From contig CAZCGU010000015.1 of assembly GCA_964498525.1 (NCBI GenBank), positions 17,641 to 81,640 on the forward strand: a stretch of DNA of 64,000 nt, written 5' to 3'. This document shows, piece by piece, positions 54,200 to 62,548 of this stretch. A program made the translations under genes and the position numbers. Origin of the DNA: DTU098 sp964498525 (lineage in GTDB: Bacteria; Bacillota; Desulfotomaculia; Desulfotomaculales; Pelotomaculaceae). The stretch's first letter is position 1; every line of letters starts with the position of its first letter. A model generated the notes under the pieces. It was not told the DNA's origin. It ran no database searches and worked only from the letters and a program-made list of their open reading frames with translations.

Positions 54200-55033
54200 T
54201 TATTTGACGGTTTCTTTTGCTGACTCGTCAACTTGCTGGTTGAAGTAACCCTCCTGCATGGCCAGCATGTCCAGTTGAACCGTATTAATATCCTCCCGGA
54301 ACAAATCCAATGTTCCTTTGGCAAGGCTATTCCCGTCAACTCTCTTTTCATCAATTGTTTTGATATAGCCGCGGCATTTATCACAAAAGTAGACCCGGTA
54401 TTTTTCCTGTCCTTCAACTGTAAAGAATTGTGATTCGTTGTTCCCGCAATACGGGCAGCCCAGCCGGTGGTAGCGCCATTTTACTTCACATAAACCACAA
54501 TGCAGGTATCTCATGCCGGCATCTTTATTAAGCAAAGCAAATGTGGGTTTCCCTCCGCAGACCGGGCAATTGCCTTTTAACCATTGTTCCGGATCGTAAT
54601 GCAAACCTGTTATTTTGCCGTATTCCTTCAAAAAGGGTTTGGCTGTATAATTGATCAAAAAAGTCAGGGTTTCGGAAGATATATTTCCTCCGATTATTTT
54701 TGTAAAATTTGCACCGGGTGTAAAGACTTGCGCAACAAAAAGTTCCTGTGCTTCCGCCGCACTGGGCAAAGAGGCAAGAAACTCAGAAATCTCATCCTTT
54801 AGCTCCGGCTTGTATTTTTGCATAATCCCGGCAACCTTGTCCATAACCGAATAAAATCCGGAGGGTTTAACCCGGGGCGGGCAAAGGTCGATGAGGGGTA
54901 TTCCTTTTTCCATTCCCATTTTCAGGATCCCCGGTGCGGGGGGATTAACGGTAATCATATCCTCCGCAATAGTTATATTGGCGAACTCACTGTTAAAATC
55001 AAAAAATTTTTGTTGCGATGTTTGATCTTTCAT
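54200..55033 (-). CDS. fdhE: Formate dehydrogenase accessory protein FdhE
   Basis: Cytoplasmic rubredoxin-like factor needed for activity of Tat-exported respiratory formate dehydrogenases. The 277 residues have the four CxxC pairs in order: CPVCGGKP, CGLCEVKW (after YLHCGL), CPYCGNNE and CDKCRGY (about 175-235), the iron-binding sites. Length normal. A purine-rich site precedes the ATG. It is the first gene of the fdhE-tatA-tatC-fdhA-fdhB-nrfD run. Confidence 0.93.
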   Translation of the reverse strand: MKDQTSQQKFFDFNSEFANITIAEDMITVNPPAPGILKMGMEKGIPLIDLCPPRVKPSGFYSVMDKVAGIMQKYKPELKDEISEFLASLPSAAEAQELFVAQVFTPGANFTKIIGGNISSETLTFLINYTAKPFLKEYGKITGLHYDPEQWLKGNCPVCGGKPTFALLNKDAGMRYLHCGLCEVKWRYHRLGCPYCGNNESQFFTVEGQEKYRVYFCDKCRGYIKTIDEKRVDGNSLAKGTLDLFREDINTVQLDMLAMQEGYFNQQVDESAKETVK

Positions 55034-55521
55034 CTCATCTCTCTCTTTCCTTTGGGAATTTACAGCAAGATTATTACCGGCAGCCAGTTCTTAGATGAAA
55101 ATCTGAAGGCTTAGAATTTTAAGCAATTGTTGGCTACTATAAATGTTATTCAAGGGATATACCAGTTTTCCTTCTCAAGAAACCAATTTTCGACAGGTTA
55201 ATTTGTTGCCCATTGAGATAGCCTGGTAATGTGAACTAAATCACTAGCCGCATAGGCCACCAAACCTTTAAAGCAAGCAGAAACTATGATTTGAAAACAA
55301 TAATATCAGATATTACATTGTCCCACAACATGTTTGAAATGGAAAACATGCAATTCCTTGCAGGCTTTGGGGGTGTGGTAAGATGTAAAATGTGTTATAT
55401 TTAATTTATATGAGAAAAAAGTCGGAATATCGGAAAATAGAAGGCCCGGGTTAGCTGGATTCCCCGGAATAAGTAGGTAAGATATATTTGTATTTAAGCA
55501 GTGATTGGAAACGGAGGTTAT
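55034..55521. other. Gap between fdhE and the TPR gene
   Basis: About 490 bases between divergent genes, AT-rich, no supported ORF. It must hold the promoters of both, plus the CRP/FNR-like site at 55230. Confidence 0.4.
55230..55245. promoter_or_regulatory. CRP/FNR-like palindrome upstream of fdhE
   Basis: TGTGA-ACTAAA-TCACT matches the TGTGA-N6-TCACA pattern of CRP/FNR-family sites in nine of ten fixed positions. It lies about 200 bases before fdhE and about 280 before the plus-strand TPR gene. An AATATC-A-GATATT palindrome is near 55303. The regulator is not in the window. Confidence 0.4.
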
Positions 55522-56199
55522 ATGAAGACATTTGGCTTGTTTGTTCTGCTATCGCTCTTAACCGGCAACCCGTTATTAGCCCTTTTAATTCTGATTATTG
55601 TTTTGTACGTTATGGAGCGTCGCTTTATTGGGGTTCTGCCCGACATTTGGGGACCCTGGAGGAGGGCGAGGACAACCAGGCAGTTAAAGAGGGAAGTTCA
55701 GGTTAACCCGGCTAATGGGGAAGCACACCTGGATTTGGGGGAAATATACCTTCGCCGGGAAAAATACGAACTGGCCAGGTTATACCTGGAAAAAGCATCG
55801 GAAAAAATGACAGGGCATCCCCTGTACCATTTCTACCTGGGGTCCAGCAATTATTACCTGGGAAATATTGATGAAGGCCAAAGGGAAATTGAAAGAGCCG
55901 TCACCATAAACCCCAAAACAAGCCTGGGGGAACCCTATGTTTATCTCCTGAGGATTTACCTGCAAGAAAAACAGTCTGACCAAAGAATTGAGGAAACCTA
56001 TGCTCGGCTGCTGCAATATGGTACGCCAAAAACTTTTTATCTGGCCGGAAAAATTCTTAAGGAAGCAGGTGACAAAGACAGGGCACGCCGGCTTTTCATG
56101 GAAACTATTGAGAATTATGAAGCGTGCCGGGGAGCACTAAAACGTTTATACCGAAAATGGGCCATCTTCTCCAAGGTAGGCCTTTACTCTTTAAAATAG
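55522..56199 (+). CDS. Membrane-anchored TPR protein
   Basis: A 225-residue protein with one or two N-terminal hydrophobic segments (about 4-35, LFVLLSLLTGNPLLALLIL) and TPR-type helical repeats (about 60-200, e.g. GEAHLDLGEIYLRREKYELA, YLGNIDEGQREIERAV), which bind partner proteins. The ATG at 55522 has GGAGG upstream; the open frame to 55501 has none. Divergent from fdhE. Followed by a terminator. Function unknown. Confidence 0.8.
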   Translation: MKTFGLFVLLSLLTGNPLLALLILIIVLYVMERRFIGVLPDIWGPWRRARTTRQLKREVQVNPANGEAHLDLGEIYLRREKYELARLYLEKASEKMTGHPLYHFYLGSSNYYLGNIDEGQREIERAVTINPKTSLGEPYVYLLRIYLQEKQSDQRIEETYARLLQYGTPKTFYLAGKILKEAGDKDRARRLFMETIENYEACRGALKRLYRKWAIFSKVGLYSLK

Positions 56200-56232
56200 A
56201 TTTGGTAAAGGGTGGTAAACCCCAAGCCCTTC

Positions 56233-56264
56233 AAAGCCCCTTTAAAAATTGCGGGGCTTTATTT
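56233..56264 (+). terminator. Terminator after the TPR gene
   Basis: AAAGCCCC / GGGGCTTT with loop of 12 and ATTTG. Confidence 0.75.
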
Positions 56265-56352
56265 GATCTTTAACCTTACCCAGGACCGCTATTTCCGTTA
56301 AGCAATTTCATATAATTACCGGCAGGAGCCAGGGTCAAAACGGGAGAAAAAC

Positions 56353-56372
56353 TATAGTGTCATATAGTGTCA
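56353..56372. repeat. Tandem direct repeat before the serine hydrolase gene
   Basis: Two adjacent copies of TATAGTGTCA about 45 bases upstream of the start. Direct repeats at this position often bind an activator, but no family is suggested by the motif. Confidence 0.4.
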
Positions 56373-56417
56373 TTAAGATAACTTAGATGCCATGAAAACT
56401 ATGAAAAAAGAGTGGTT

Positions 56418-58091
56418 ATGAAAATGTCCGTATTCTTAAGGAAAGGACTCCTCTACTTTGCCCTTTTGGCATCGCTTCTTTTTGCCTTCGGAATACCCGC
56501 CCTGCAGGCGTCAGTTCACCAGGAAATAACAAATCAAGAACCTTCTTTTAACCTGGAAAAGGGATGGGGTACCCCTCTCAAACCTTACCCCAACCGGCCC
56601 GCAGATGATCTGGACCGGCATATCCTGGCGGAAATGGACAAATACGGGGTTGTGGGACTTTCCGCCCTATTTGTCAAGGAGGGCAGCATTGTATGGGCAG
56701 AAGGATACGGATGGTCGGATTTAGACAAAGAAAAACAAGCCGCAGCGGATACGATTTACCGGGTTGCCTCCATATCCAAAACGGTCGGCGCCACCGCCCT
56801 TATGCAGCTCTGGGAGCAAGGGAAATTTGCGCTTGATGATGACATTGGCGAGTATCTGGGTTACAGTGTTCGAAATCCCGCTTATCCCGATGCTAAAATA
56901 ACATTCAGGATGCTTTTGACCCATACTTCGGGTCTCCGGGACGGGAACAGCGGCGGGGGCTACCTTCAAGTCCTTAACTTGAGGGAGAAACCTCTTTTAA
57001 AAGACCTGCTGGTACCCGGCGGCAGCCATTACAGCGCCTCAACCTGGAATAATTATAAGCCCGGCTCCGGATTCGAGTATTCGAATTTTGGATCCGGGAT
57101 CGTAGCCTGCCTGGTTGAAGTTATTTCCGGCGAGCACTTTGACCAGTACTGCCTCCGTCACATATTCCGGCCCCTGGGAATGGATGCAGGTTTTTATGCC
57201 GCCGATCTGGCAAATATCCAGGATTTGGCCGTTTTATACAGGCCGGGCGGCGACGGCCAGGGTTTTGTTGCATCCTATGACAATTATCAGGGTCGCAAGA
57301 TAACCGGTCAGAAAACTTATGAGCTTCCCCCGGGTAATGGTTACGCTGGTCCCGCTGGAGGGATGAGGGTAAGTGTAACAGACCTGGCCAAGTTTATGAT
57401 CGCCCATATGAACGGGGGGACCTATAACGGATGCCGCCTGCTGCAGCGGGAAACAGTTGATCTGATGCACCAGATGCACTGGTTTGGGGAAGGTTGCGAC
57501 GGGTTTTATAAGCAAAAGGGACTGGGCTTCCACATTACAGACGGTTTGGCCGGCAGAAGACTTACCGGGCATGCGGGGAGCGGTTACGGGTTAATCAGTG
57601 ACATGTATTTTGACCGGGACGAAAACGTTGGAGTAATATTTGTTTGCAACGGTGGGAATTACCTTCCGCAAGGGAACGGTTTCTGCGATATTGAAAACAG
57701 CGTTATCAATTTGCTCATGAAGCGGTTTGCCGGTTCGGAAAAGGTTGGGACAAGGACTATTATATTAAAAAGTGAGGGCAAAATGGAGGTCAACGGCAGA
57801 ACAATTATACTGCCCGTTAATTCAGAAAGCAGGGGGGAGGAAATCTTTGTTCCGGCAATATCGCTAGGAGACGCGCTTCAGCTGGGGATTGGCCTGGACG
57901 AGAAAAACAACATCCTGCATTTATCAACCAACGGAATAACGATTAGCGCCGGGCCTGGCAAACCGTTTATTGAGGTTAATGGCTTAACTGTGCCCTGCGA
58001 AACGGAACTGTACTGTAAGGATAATCAGATCATGGTCCCCCTGAAAATGATGTCCCAGGAACTGGGGGTACCAATAATCATTAAACAGTAA
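56418..58091 (+). CDS. Secreted serine hydrolase (class C beta-lactamase fold) with C-terminal stalk domain
   Basis: A 557-residue exported protein. After a signal peptide (about 1-32, ending LQA) comes a serine beta-lactamase/DD-peptidase-like domain (about 55-430): SxxK as SISK with VASISKTV (about 117-124), YxN as YSNFGSG (about 220) and HAGSGYG near 385. The C-terminal 110 residues resemble a copper amine oxidase-like stalk module (VNGRTIILPVNSES, LTVPCETELYCKDNQIMVPL). The class hydrolyses beta-lactams, peptidoglycan or esters. Start uncertain: ATG 56418, GTG 56412 or ATG 56424. Confidence 0.88.
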   Translation: MKMSVFLRKGLLYFALLASLLFAFGIPALQASVHQEITNQEPSFNLEKGWGTPLKPYPNRPADDLDRHILAEMDKYGVVGLSALFVKEGSIVWAEGYGWSDLDKEKQAAADTIYRVASISKTVGATALMQLWEQGKFALDDDIGEYLGYSVRNPAYPDAKITFRMLLTHTSGLRDGNSGGGYLQVLNLREKPLLKDLLVPGGSHYSASTWNNYKPGSGFEYSNFGSGIVACLVEVISGEHFDQYCLRHIFRPLGMDAGFYAADLANIQDLAVLYRPGGDGQGFVASYDNYQGRKITGQKTYELPPGNGYAGPAGGMRVSVTDLAKFMIAHMNGGTYNGCRLLQRETVDLMHQMHWFGEGCDGFYKQKGLGFHITDGLAGRRLTGHAGSGYGLISDMYFDRDENVGVIFVCNGGNYLPQGNGFCDIENSVINLLMKRFAGSEKVGTRTIILKSEGKMEVNGRTIILPVNSESRGEEIFVPAISLGDALQLGIGLDEKNNILHLSTNGITISAGPGKPFIEVNGLTVPCETELYCKDNQIMVPLKMMSQELGVPIIIKQ

Positions 58092-58298
58092 CAGAAAACA
58101 ATTGCCCAGGTGCGGATTTACCGGCTTTACTTGAAACTAATCCGCCAGGCAAGGGTGATCGGTACCACCTTGAAACGACGGCCTGAATTTAACTAAAAAG
58201 CCAGGGAGTATGGGATTGATTGGGCGCCTCAGACTAAAATCAAGGATTGACCGGACGGGGCATGGTGAATTCCTGATGGTCCCAAGATACGGCAAAAA

Positions 58299-58325
58299 AA
58301 ATAAAGCCCCACGTGGGCTTTATTT
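58299..58325 (-). terminator. Terminator after the tRNA-Ala gene
   Basis: AAATAAAGCCC - CACGT - GGGCTTTATTT, then a T run on the minus strand (TTTTTTT). It begins three bases after the CCA of the tRNA. Confidence 0.85.
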
Positions 58326-58328
58326 TAC

Positions 58329-58404
58329 TGGTGGACCTAAGGGGATTCGAACCCCTGACCTCTTGAATGCGAACCAAGCGCTCTCCCAACTGAGCTATAG
58401 GCCC
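58329..58404 (-). tRNA. tRNA-Ala, anticodon CGC
   Basis: A complete 76-base tRNA with encoded CCA. Acceptor GGGCCUA pairs with UAGGUCC including the G3-U70 pair that marks alanine tRNAs; D arm AGCTCAGTTGGGAGAGCG, anticodon loop UUCGCAU (anticodon CGC, reads GCG), T arm GTTCGAATC. Single gene, own terminator downstream. Confidence 0.95.
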
Positions 58405-58653
58405 GTGTTTACCGGAAATCCAAATTGCCATTTGGCTAATGGTCACCGCAAGTCTGCAGTTGGATCCTTTTAATTCCAGGGTCCCCGGTATGCGGGTCAG
58501 CTATCATTATAAATCATAATAGTCTCGTACGTCAAATAAGAATATGATTCTTTGATCCTGTAAAAATTATTTTCCTGCCAGGTTCTTGAACGGAAGGCTA
58601 AAAGACCTTTATGGTGTATCCTTATAACAGGAATAACAGGGGAGTGTGTGCGG

Positions 58654-59289
58654 GTGATAATTTTTAACCCGTTTGAACATGTAAGTAAAAAGGATATCAA
58701 AAAACGGGTGGCCGGGCTAAAGAAGAAGAATCCCGGTTTGAACAACGAGGAAATCTGCCGCCTGCTTATTGGGAAAAAAAGAAGGTGGTGTACTGCTGCC
58801 GGGGTTGTAACAGCTCTGCCCGGGACAGTGCCCGTACTGGGCACGCTAGTGGTCATAGTCGGCGGCACCGCCCTGGATCTGACCGCCATGGCATTTCTGC
58901 TGACCGAATTAATCCTGGAAATGGCGGAGGTCTACAACCGCAATCTGGATCTTGACAATACTTCCCGGGAGGCGGTCTGGGTTCTGGTTTCAGCGGTGGG
59001 GTCCAGTACAGCCGGCAGGGGGTTATCCAAATTAACCGCAGCACAGCTTTCCGGGAGCGCTTTCCTGCGTTTGGTGGAGCAGGCTTTGCTTGCTTTGGGC
59101 ATCAGGGCATCTCAGAAGACCGTCCTCAGGGTTATTCCCATAATCGGAATGTTCGTCGCAGGCTGGGTTAATTACTATACCTGCAACAAAGTTGGTTCCT
59201 TTGTTATCAAGCATTATAGTGAAAATGCCGACTCCCATTACCGGGAGGGCAAAACCATAGATGTGGAAGCAACTTTCGTAAAAGAATAA
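58654..59289 (+). CDS. EcsC-like membrane-associated protein
   Basis: A 211-residue protein, basic at the N-terminus (HVSKKDIKKRVAGLKKKNPG), then hydrophobic segments VVTALPGTVPVLGTLVVIVG (about 52-71) and VLRVIPIIGMFVAGWVN (about 160-176). The pattern of Gly-rich hydrophobic parts with the VIPIIG motif recalls the EcsC family, but the match is not strong. I chose GTG at 58654, nine bases after GGGGAG; GTG 58648 is closer than ideal. Function unknown. Confidence 0.55.
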   Translation: MIIFNPFEHVSKKDIKKRVAGLKKKNPGLNNEEICRLLIGKKRRWCTAAGVVTALPGTVPVLGTLVVIVGGTALDLTAMAFLLTELILEMAEVYNRNLDLDNTSREAVWVLVSAVGSSTAGRGLSKLTAAQLSGSAFLRLVEQALLALGIRASQKTVLRVIPIIGMFVAGWVNYYTCNKVGSFVIKHYSENADSHYREGKTIDVEATFVKE

Positions 59290-59324
59290 AACGGCGGCTT
59301 CCCTGAAGTGAAGCGTGCCGTTTT
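59288..59324 (+). terminator. Possible terminator after the EcsC-like gene
   Basis: AAAACGGC / GCCGTTTT with a long (21 base) loop, overlapping the stop codon. Confidence 0.45.
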
Positions 59325-59342
59325 GCCGCTGACGGTTTTAAT

Positions 59343-59594
59343 TTAAGATATTTTTTGGAGCGAATCCTGTTGCTGTTTATGTCTTTTACCGGCAACTTCC
59401 TCGGAGTAATCTGAAGAAATCAGGTATACGTTTACCCAGAGGTCATGTTCGTTGGCCTTCCCGTCAAGTTCTTTAGCCAGCTCCCTGAACTTCTTTGTGA
59501 CGCGGTCCTTAAAAGCCGAGAATTCTATCAGCAATTCTACAACATCACGCTGGGTATACGAAGCACCTTCACGCAAAATTTTAGCCAGGCTCAA
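59343..59594 (-). CDS. Small helical hypothetical protein
   Basis: An 83-residue protein, strongly helical and charged: LAKILREGASYTQRDVVELLIEF, VTKKFRELAKELDGKANEH. TTG start with a G-rich site. No domain recognised; could be a regulatory or partner protein. Convergent with the EcsC-like gene. Confidence 0.5.
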   Translation of the reverse strand: MSLAKILREGASYTQRDVVELLIEFSAFKDRVTKKFRELAKELDGKANEHDLWVNVYLISSDYSEEVAGKRHKQQQDSLQKIS

Positions 59595-59704
59595 CCACCC
59601 CCCGCAGTTAGTTATATAGGTTATTATAGCAGAAATGTTATAAATTGTTAAGATAATATAATGTCTTTTTTCCCTGGATCCTATCGATATATGGATTCCG
59701 GCAA

Positions 59705-59733
59705 AAATAAAAAGGGGCCTTTTGACGGCCCCT
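59705..59733 (-). terminator. Terminator after the low-complexity protein gene
   Basis: AGGGGCC / GGCCCCT, then TTTTTATTTTT on the minus strand. Confidence 0.8.
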
Positions 59734-59746
59734 GGAAGTTAAGTTA

Positions 59747-60577
59747 TCAGAAGTTCGAGAAGTGGCCAACATTGGGAGAGCTCATGGCGTTATAGGACTG
59801 GCTGCTGAGAAGGCCCGAGCCCGGTTGGGTTGCCGACTGTGCCAGGCTATATGTTGGGGTATAATGGCTGCCCATCATGCTGGTTGAACCATACGGCCTT
59901 GCTTGGACGGGGTGGGCAGGTTGAACAGTAAAATTTCCGGTGCTGATTTCCGCAAAACCACTTTGATCCATACCTGTTCCCATATGACTTGCGCCATACC
60001 CGCTGATCCCTACATTCTGCGGGGAACCAAGGGCGCCCTGATTGGCCAGGTTGCTGAGGTATTGATTAGTCCTGTAATCAGGCGTACCAAAGCCTAATCC
60101 GTAGCGGTTTGCCGCCATTGAACTGATATATTGATTTCTGGAAAACTCGTCGTCCCTGCTTTGGCCGAACTGGCTTCCGAAGGTTCCGAACTGGTTTTGC
60201 ATGTTGGAGGCAAGGCCAAACTGTCCGGTACTAAACTGGGGGCTTATTCCGGTACCAAACTGAGGGCTGATCCCTGTGCTGAACTGGGGACTCATCCCGG
60301 TGCCGTAATGACCGGTAGTAAAAGGCCTGTTGGCCATCTGAGACGTGACATTCTGGGCAACGTTACTGATCACATTGACATCCTGGCTCAGACGGTTGCA
60401 AAGTTGCTGAATGGCCTGAAGCTGCTGGGTAGCAATGTTTTCGTTCTGTTGCAAGCGCTGGAGTTGGGCGGCATTGTTCGCTTCCGAACGTTGCAGTTGG
60501 CTTGCAACCTGATTGATAGTATTTACTTCCTGCCGCAAATCCTGGATTTGTCTTTGAAGCTGGTAAACTTGATCCAT
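59747..60577 (-). CDS. Coiled-coil plus Gly/Ser/Gln/Asn-rich low-complexity protein
   Basis: A 276-residue protein in two parts. Residues 1-80 form a Gln/Asn-rich coiled coil (heptads in QLQRQIQDLRQEVNTINQV, QLQRLQQNENIATQQLQ). Residues 83-276 are low complexity, rich in Gly, Ser, Thr, Gln, Tyr and Phe, with tandem (M/I)SPQF(S/G)TG units (residues 95-118). One cysteine, no signal peptide or membrane segment. GGAGG precedes the ATG and a terminator follows, so the gene is real. It looks like a structural, possibly spore coat or exosporium protein, but no family is recognised. Confidence 0.75.
   Translation of the reverse strand: MDQVYQLQRQIQDLRQEVNTINQVASQLQRSEANNAAQLQRLQQNENIATQQLQAIQQLCNRLSQDVNVISNVAQNVTSQMANRPFTTGHYGTGMSPQFSTGISPQFGTGISPQFSTGQFGLASNMQNQFGTFGSQFGQSRDDEFSRNQYISSMAANRYGLGFGTPDYRTNQYLSNLANQGALGSPQNVGISGYGASHMGTGMDQSGFAEISTGNFTVQPAHPVQARPYGSTSMMGSHYTPTYSLAQSATQPGSGLLSSQSYNAMSSPNVGHFSNF
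60224..60295 (-). repeat. Coding tandem repeat, three 24-base units
   Basis: Three direct units encoding (M/I)SPQF(S/G)TG within the low-complexity protein. Units differ at synonymous and Ser/Gly positions. Confidence 0.7.
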
Positions 60578-60761
60578 TATCTTTCCTCCTAGAGTGTAAG
60601 ATTAAGGCATGCGCCTTTTACCAATATTATTCTTCAGAAGGGCCCAGGTTATTAGTGGTAGATAATGCCATTACCTTTTCAGGAAACAATATAAACCTGC
60701 AAAGTTTTTATTCCGTAAAGTACATTAATAACCAGTAAATATTTCAAAATCATTGCCGGTG

Positions 60762-62357
60762 TCAGCTTTTTTTACCGGAGCCGGTTTTTTTAATTACAGT
60801 CAAAAAGGGGTAACCCGCGCTTTGCTGGATAAAAGCATCCAATGCGGCTGAGACCGCTGCAAGGTGCAGGCTGTGATTTAAACAAACCAGGGGAGCGTCC
60901 CGGATCATTAACCCCGTGGCTTCCCGGTATAGATCCTGCCGTAAAGTTTGGTCAATTGTTTGTTGAGCCCTGGCCAATAGAAAGTCCATCTCCCGGTTGC
61001 GATAGCGGGTGGTATTAAGTCCACTTTCAATTTGAGAAGAGGAAAGCAGCGTGTACAGGAAGTTGTCGGGGTCACCGTTGTCGCTAATCCACCCATAAAG
61101 GAAAGCATCGCCTTCCTCCTTTAAAAGCGCTTCTTTATAATTGTCCCAGGAGTAGGCCTTTATTTCTGTTTCTATCCCCACAGCAGCCAAATCAGCTTGA
61201 ATGACGGCGGCAAGTTTCTCACCCCCCGCAGGGTTGTAAGGCCTTTTACTGATATAGGTGATGATTGTTATTTTTAAACCATGGGCAAGGCCTTCCCGGG
61301 CAAGTATTTCCCTTGCCCCGTCCGGATCGTAGGGGAGCGGGCGAAGATCATGGTCATATCCCAAAACCCCGGGAGGCAGGGGGCCGTTCGCCTCAATAGA
61401 TACTCCATGGTATAGACCGGCAGTAAGTTGCTTCCGGTCCAAAGCCAGACTTACTGCCCTTCTCAAGGCGGGATTGTTAAAAGGCTCCTTGTCCGTATAA
61501 AAGCCCAGATAGTTCAGATCGAGGCCCGGGTTCCGCAGCACCTGGCAGCCCTTTTGTTCCAAATAGCGGGCATCTGAAGCTGTTATCCCGTCAATTATAT
61601 CCGCAAGCCCGAATTTCAGGAGCAATGACCGCAGCCTGCTGTTTTTGACAACATTAAAAATCAGGGTGCTATGTTCTGGTGGATTTGCCCAGTAATCTTT
61701 GTTTGCTTGCAAAACGATTCGTTTCCCTTTATCCCAGCTTACAAACCGGAAGGGGCCGGTGCCTGCCGGATTTTCTCCGAAAGCTTCACCCCGGGTTGTG
61801 GCAGAAGTGGGACTGACCATGGGGGCGGCTGCTGTCATGGCCAGATTATTTAAAAAGGGGGCATAGGGGAATTTCAAAATGAAACTTACCGTGAACGGGT
61901 CGATAACTTTGATTTGATCGACCATACCGAAAGTAAACGAAGCGTAGTTAAGGCTTCCGTCGGATTGGGGTGATATCTGCCTCTCCAGACTAAAGCGCAC
62001 CGCTTCCGCATTAAAAGGGGTGCCATCGTGGAACTGGATATTTTTTTGTAAAAAAAATGTCCACACCATGTTATCGGGGGATATCTGCCATGATTCCGCC
62101 AGGCAGGGCTCAATTTCCGCGGCGGTACCCGCCTTAAAACGAACCAATCCTTCATATATATTGGAAATAACTTTGTAGGATTCGTCATCTTGCGCTCGGG
62201 CCGGGTCAAGGGTAGTTGAGTCATGTCCCCTGGCGTAAATCAGGCTGTTGCCTGCCCGGCCGGCAGGTCTTAAAAAGGGGGTAATTTTTGAGCTAAACAA
62301 CAAACAAAGGGGAAACATTAGCAACAGGACCATGGTTATGCCTTTTAACAGACGCAA
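60762..62357 (-). CDS. Extracellular solute-binding protein, family 5 (peptide/nickel type)
   Basis: A 531-residue binding protein of the DppA/OppA type: exported N-terminus with membrane anchor (about 8-28; no good lipobox Cys), SLIYARGHDSTTLDPA, YKVISNIYEGLVRF, FHDGTPFNAEAVRFS and GTGPFRFVSWDKG. These bind oligopeptides, nickel chelates or similar. TTG start after GAGGTG. No permease or ATPase gene is beside it, unlike the usual operon, so it may use a shared transporter. Confidence 0.9.
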   Translation of the reverse strand: MRLLKGITMVLLLMFPLCLLFSSKITPFLRPAGRAGNSLIYARGHDSTTLDPARAQDDESYKVISNIYEGLVRFKAGTAAEIEPCLAESWQISPDNMVWTFFLQKNIQFHDGTPFNAEAVRFSLERQISPQSDGSLNYASFTFGMVDQIKVIDPFTVSFILKFPYAPFLNNLAMTAAAPMVSPTSATTRGEAFGENPAGTGPFRFVSWDKGKRIVLQANKDYWANPPEHSTLIFNVVKNSRLRSLLLKFGLADIIDGITASDARYLEQKGCQVLRNPGLDLNYLGFYTDKEPFNNPALRRAVSLALDRKQLTAGLYHGVSIEANGPLPPGVLGYDHDLRPLPYDPDGAREILAREGLAHGLKITIITYISKRPYNPAGGEKLAAVIQADLAAVGIETEIKAYSWDNYKEALLKEEGDAFLYGWISDNGDPDNFLYTLLSSSQIESGLNTTRYRNREMDFLLARAQQTIDQTLRQDLYREATGLMIRDAPLVCLNHSLHLAAVSAALDAFIQQSAGYPFLTVIKKTGSGKKS

Positions 62358-62548
62358 AGCAGCTTCACCTCATTTGGATATACTGGATATTTAGGTTCTG
62401 GATATATAAGTAAAATCCCTCTTTTTCTGGGAAACTATTTTCCTTCCTGGCCTGCGCCATCTGCTCCACTCCCTGGTGAGAGCTGGTTTTGCACCGAGGA
62501 AAAACCCTGGTTTAAGATAACTGAAGTTTTTTTAAAGGGGATAGTTAT

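Noticed and set aside
60224..60295. Short direct repeats that could suggest a CRISPR or minisatellite
   Set aside because: They are in frame in a coding region, have no spacers and encode SPQF(S/G)TG units.
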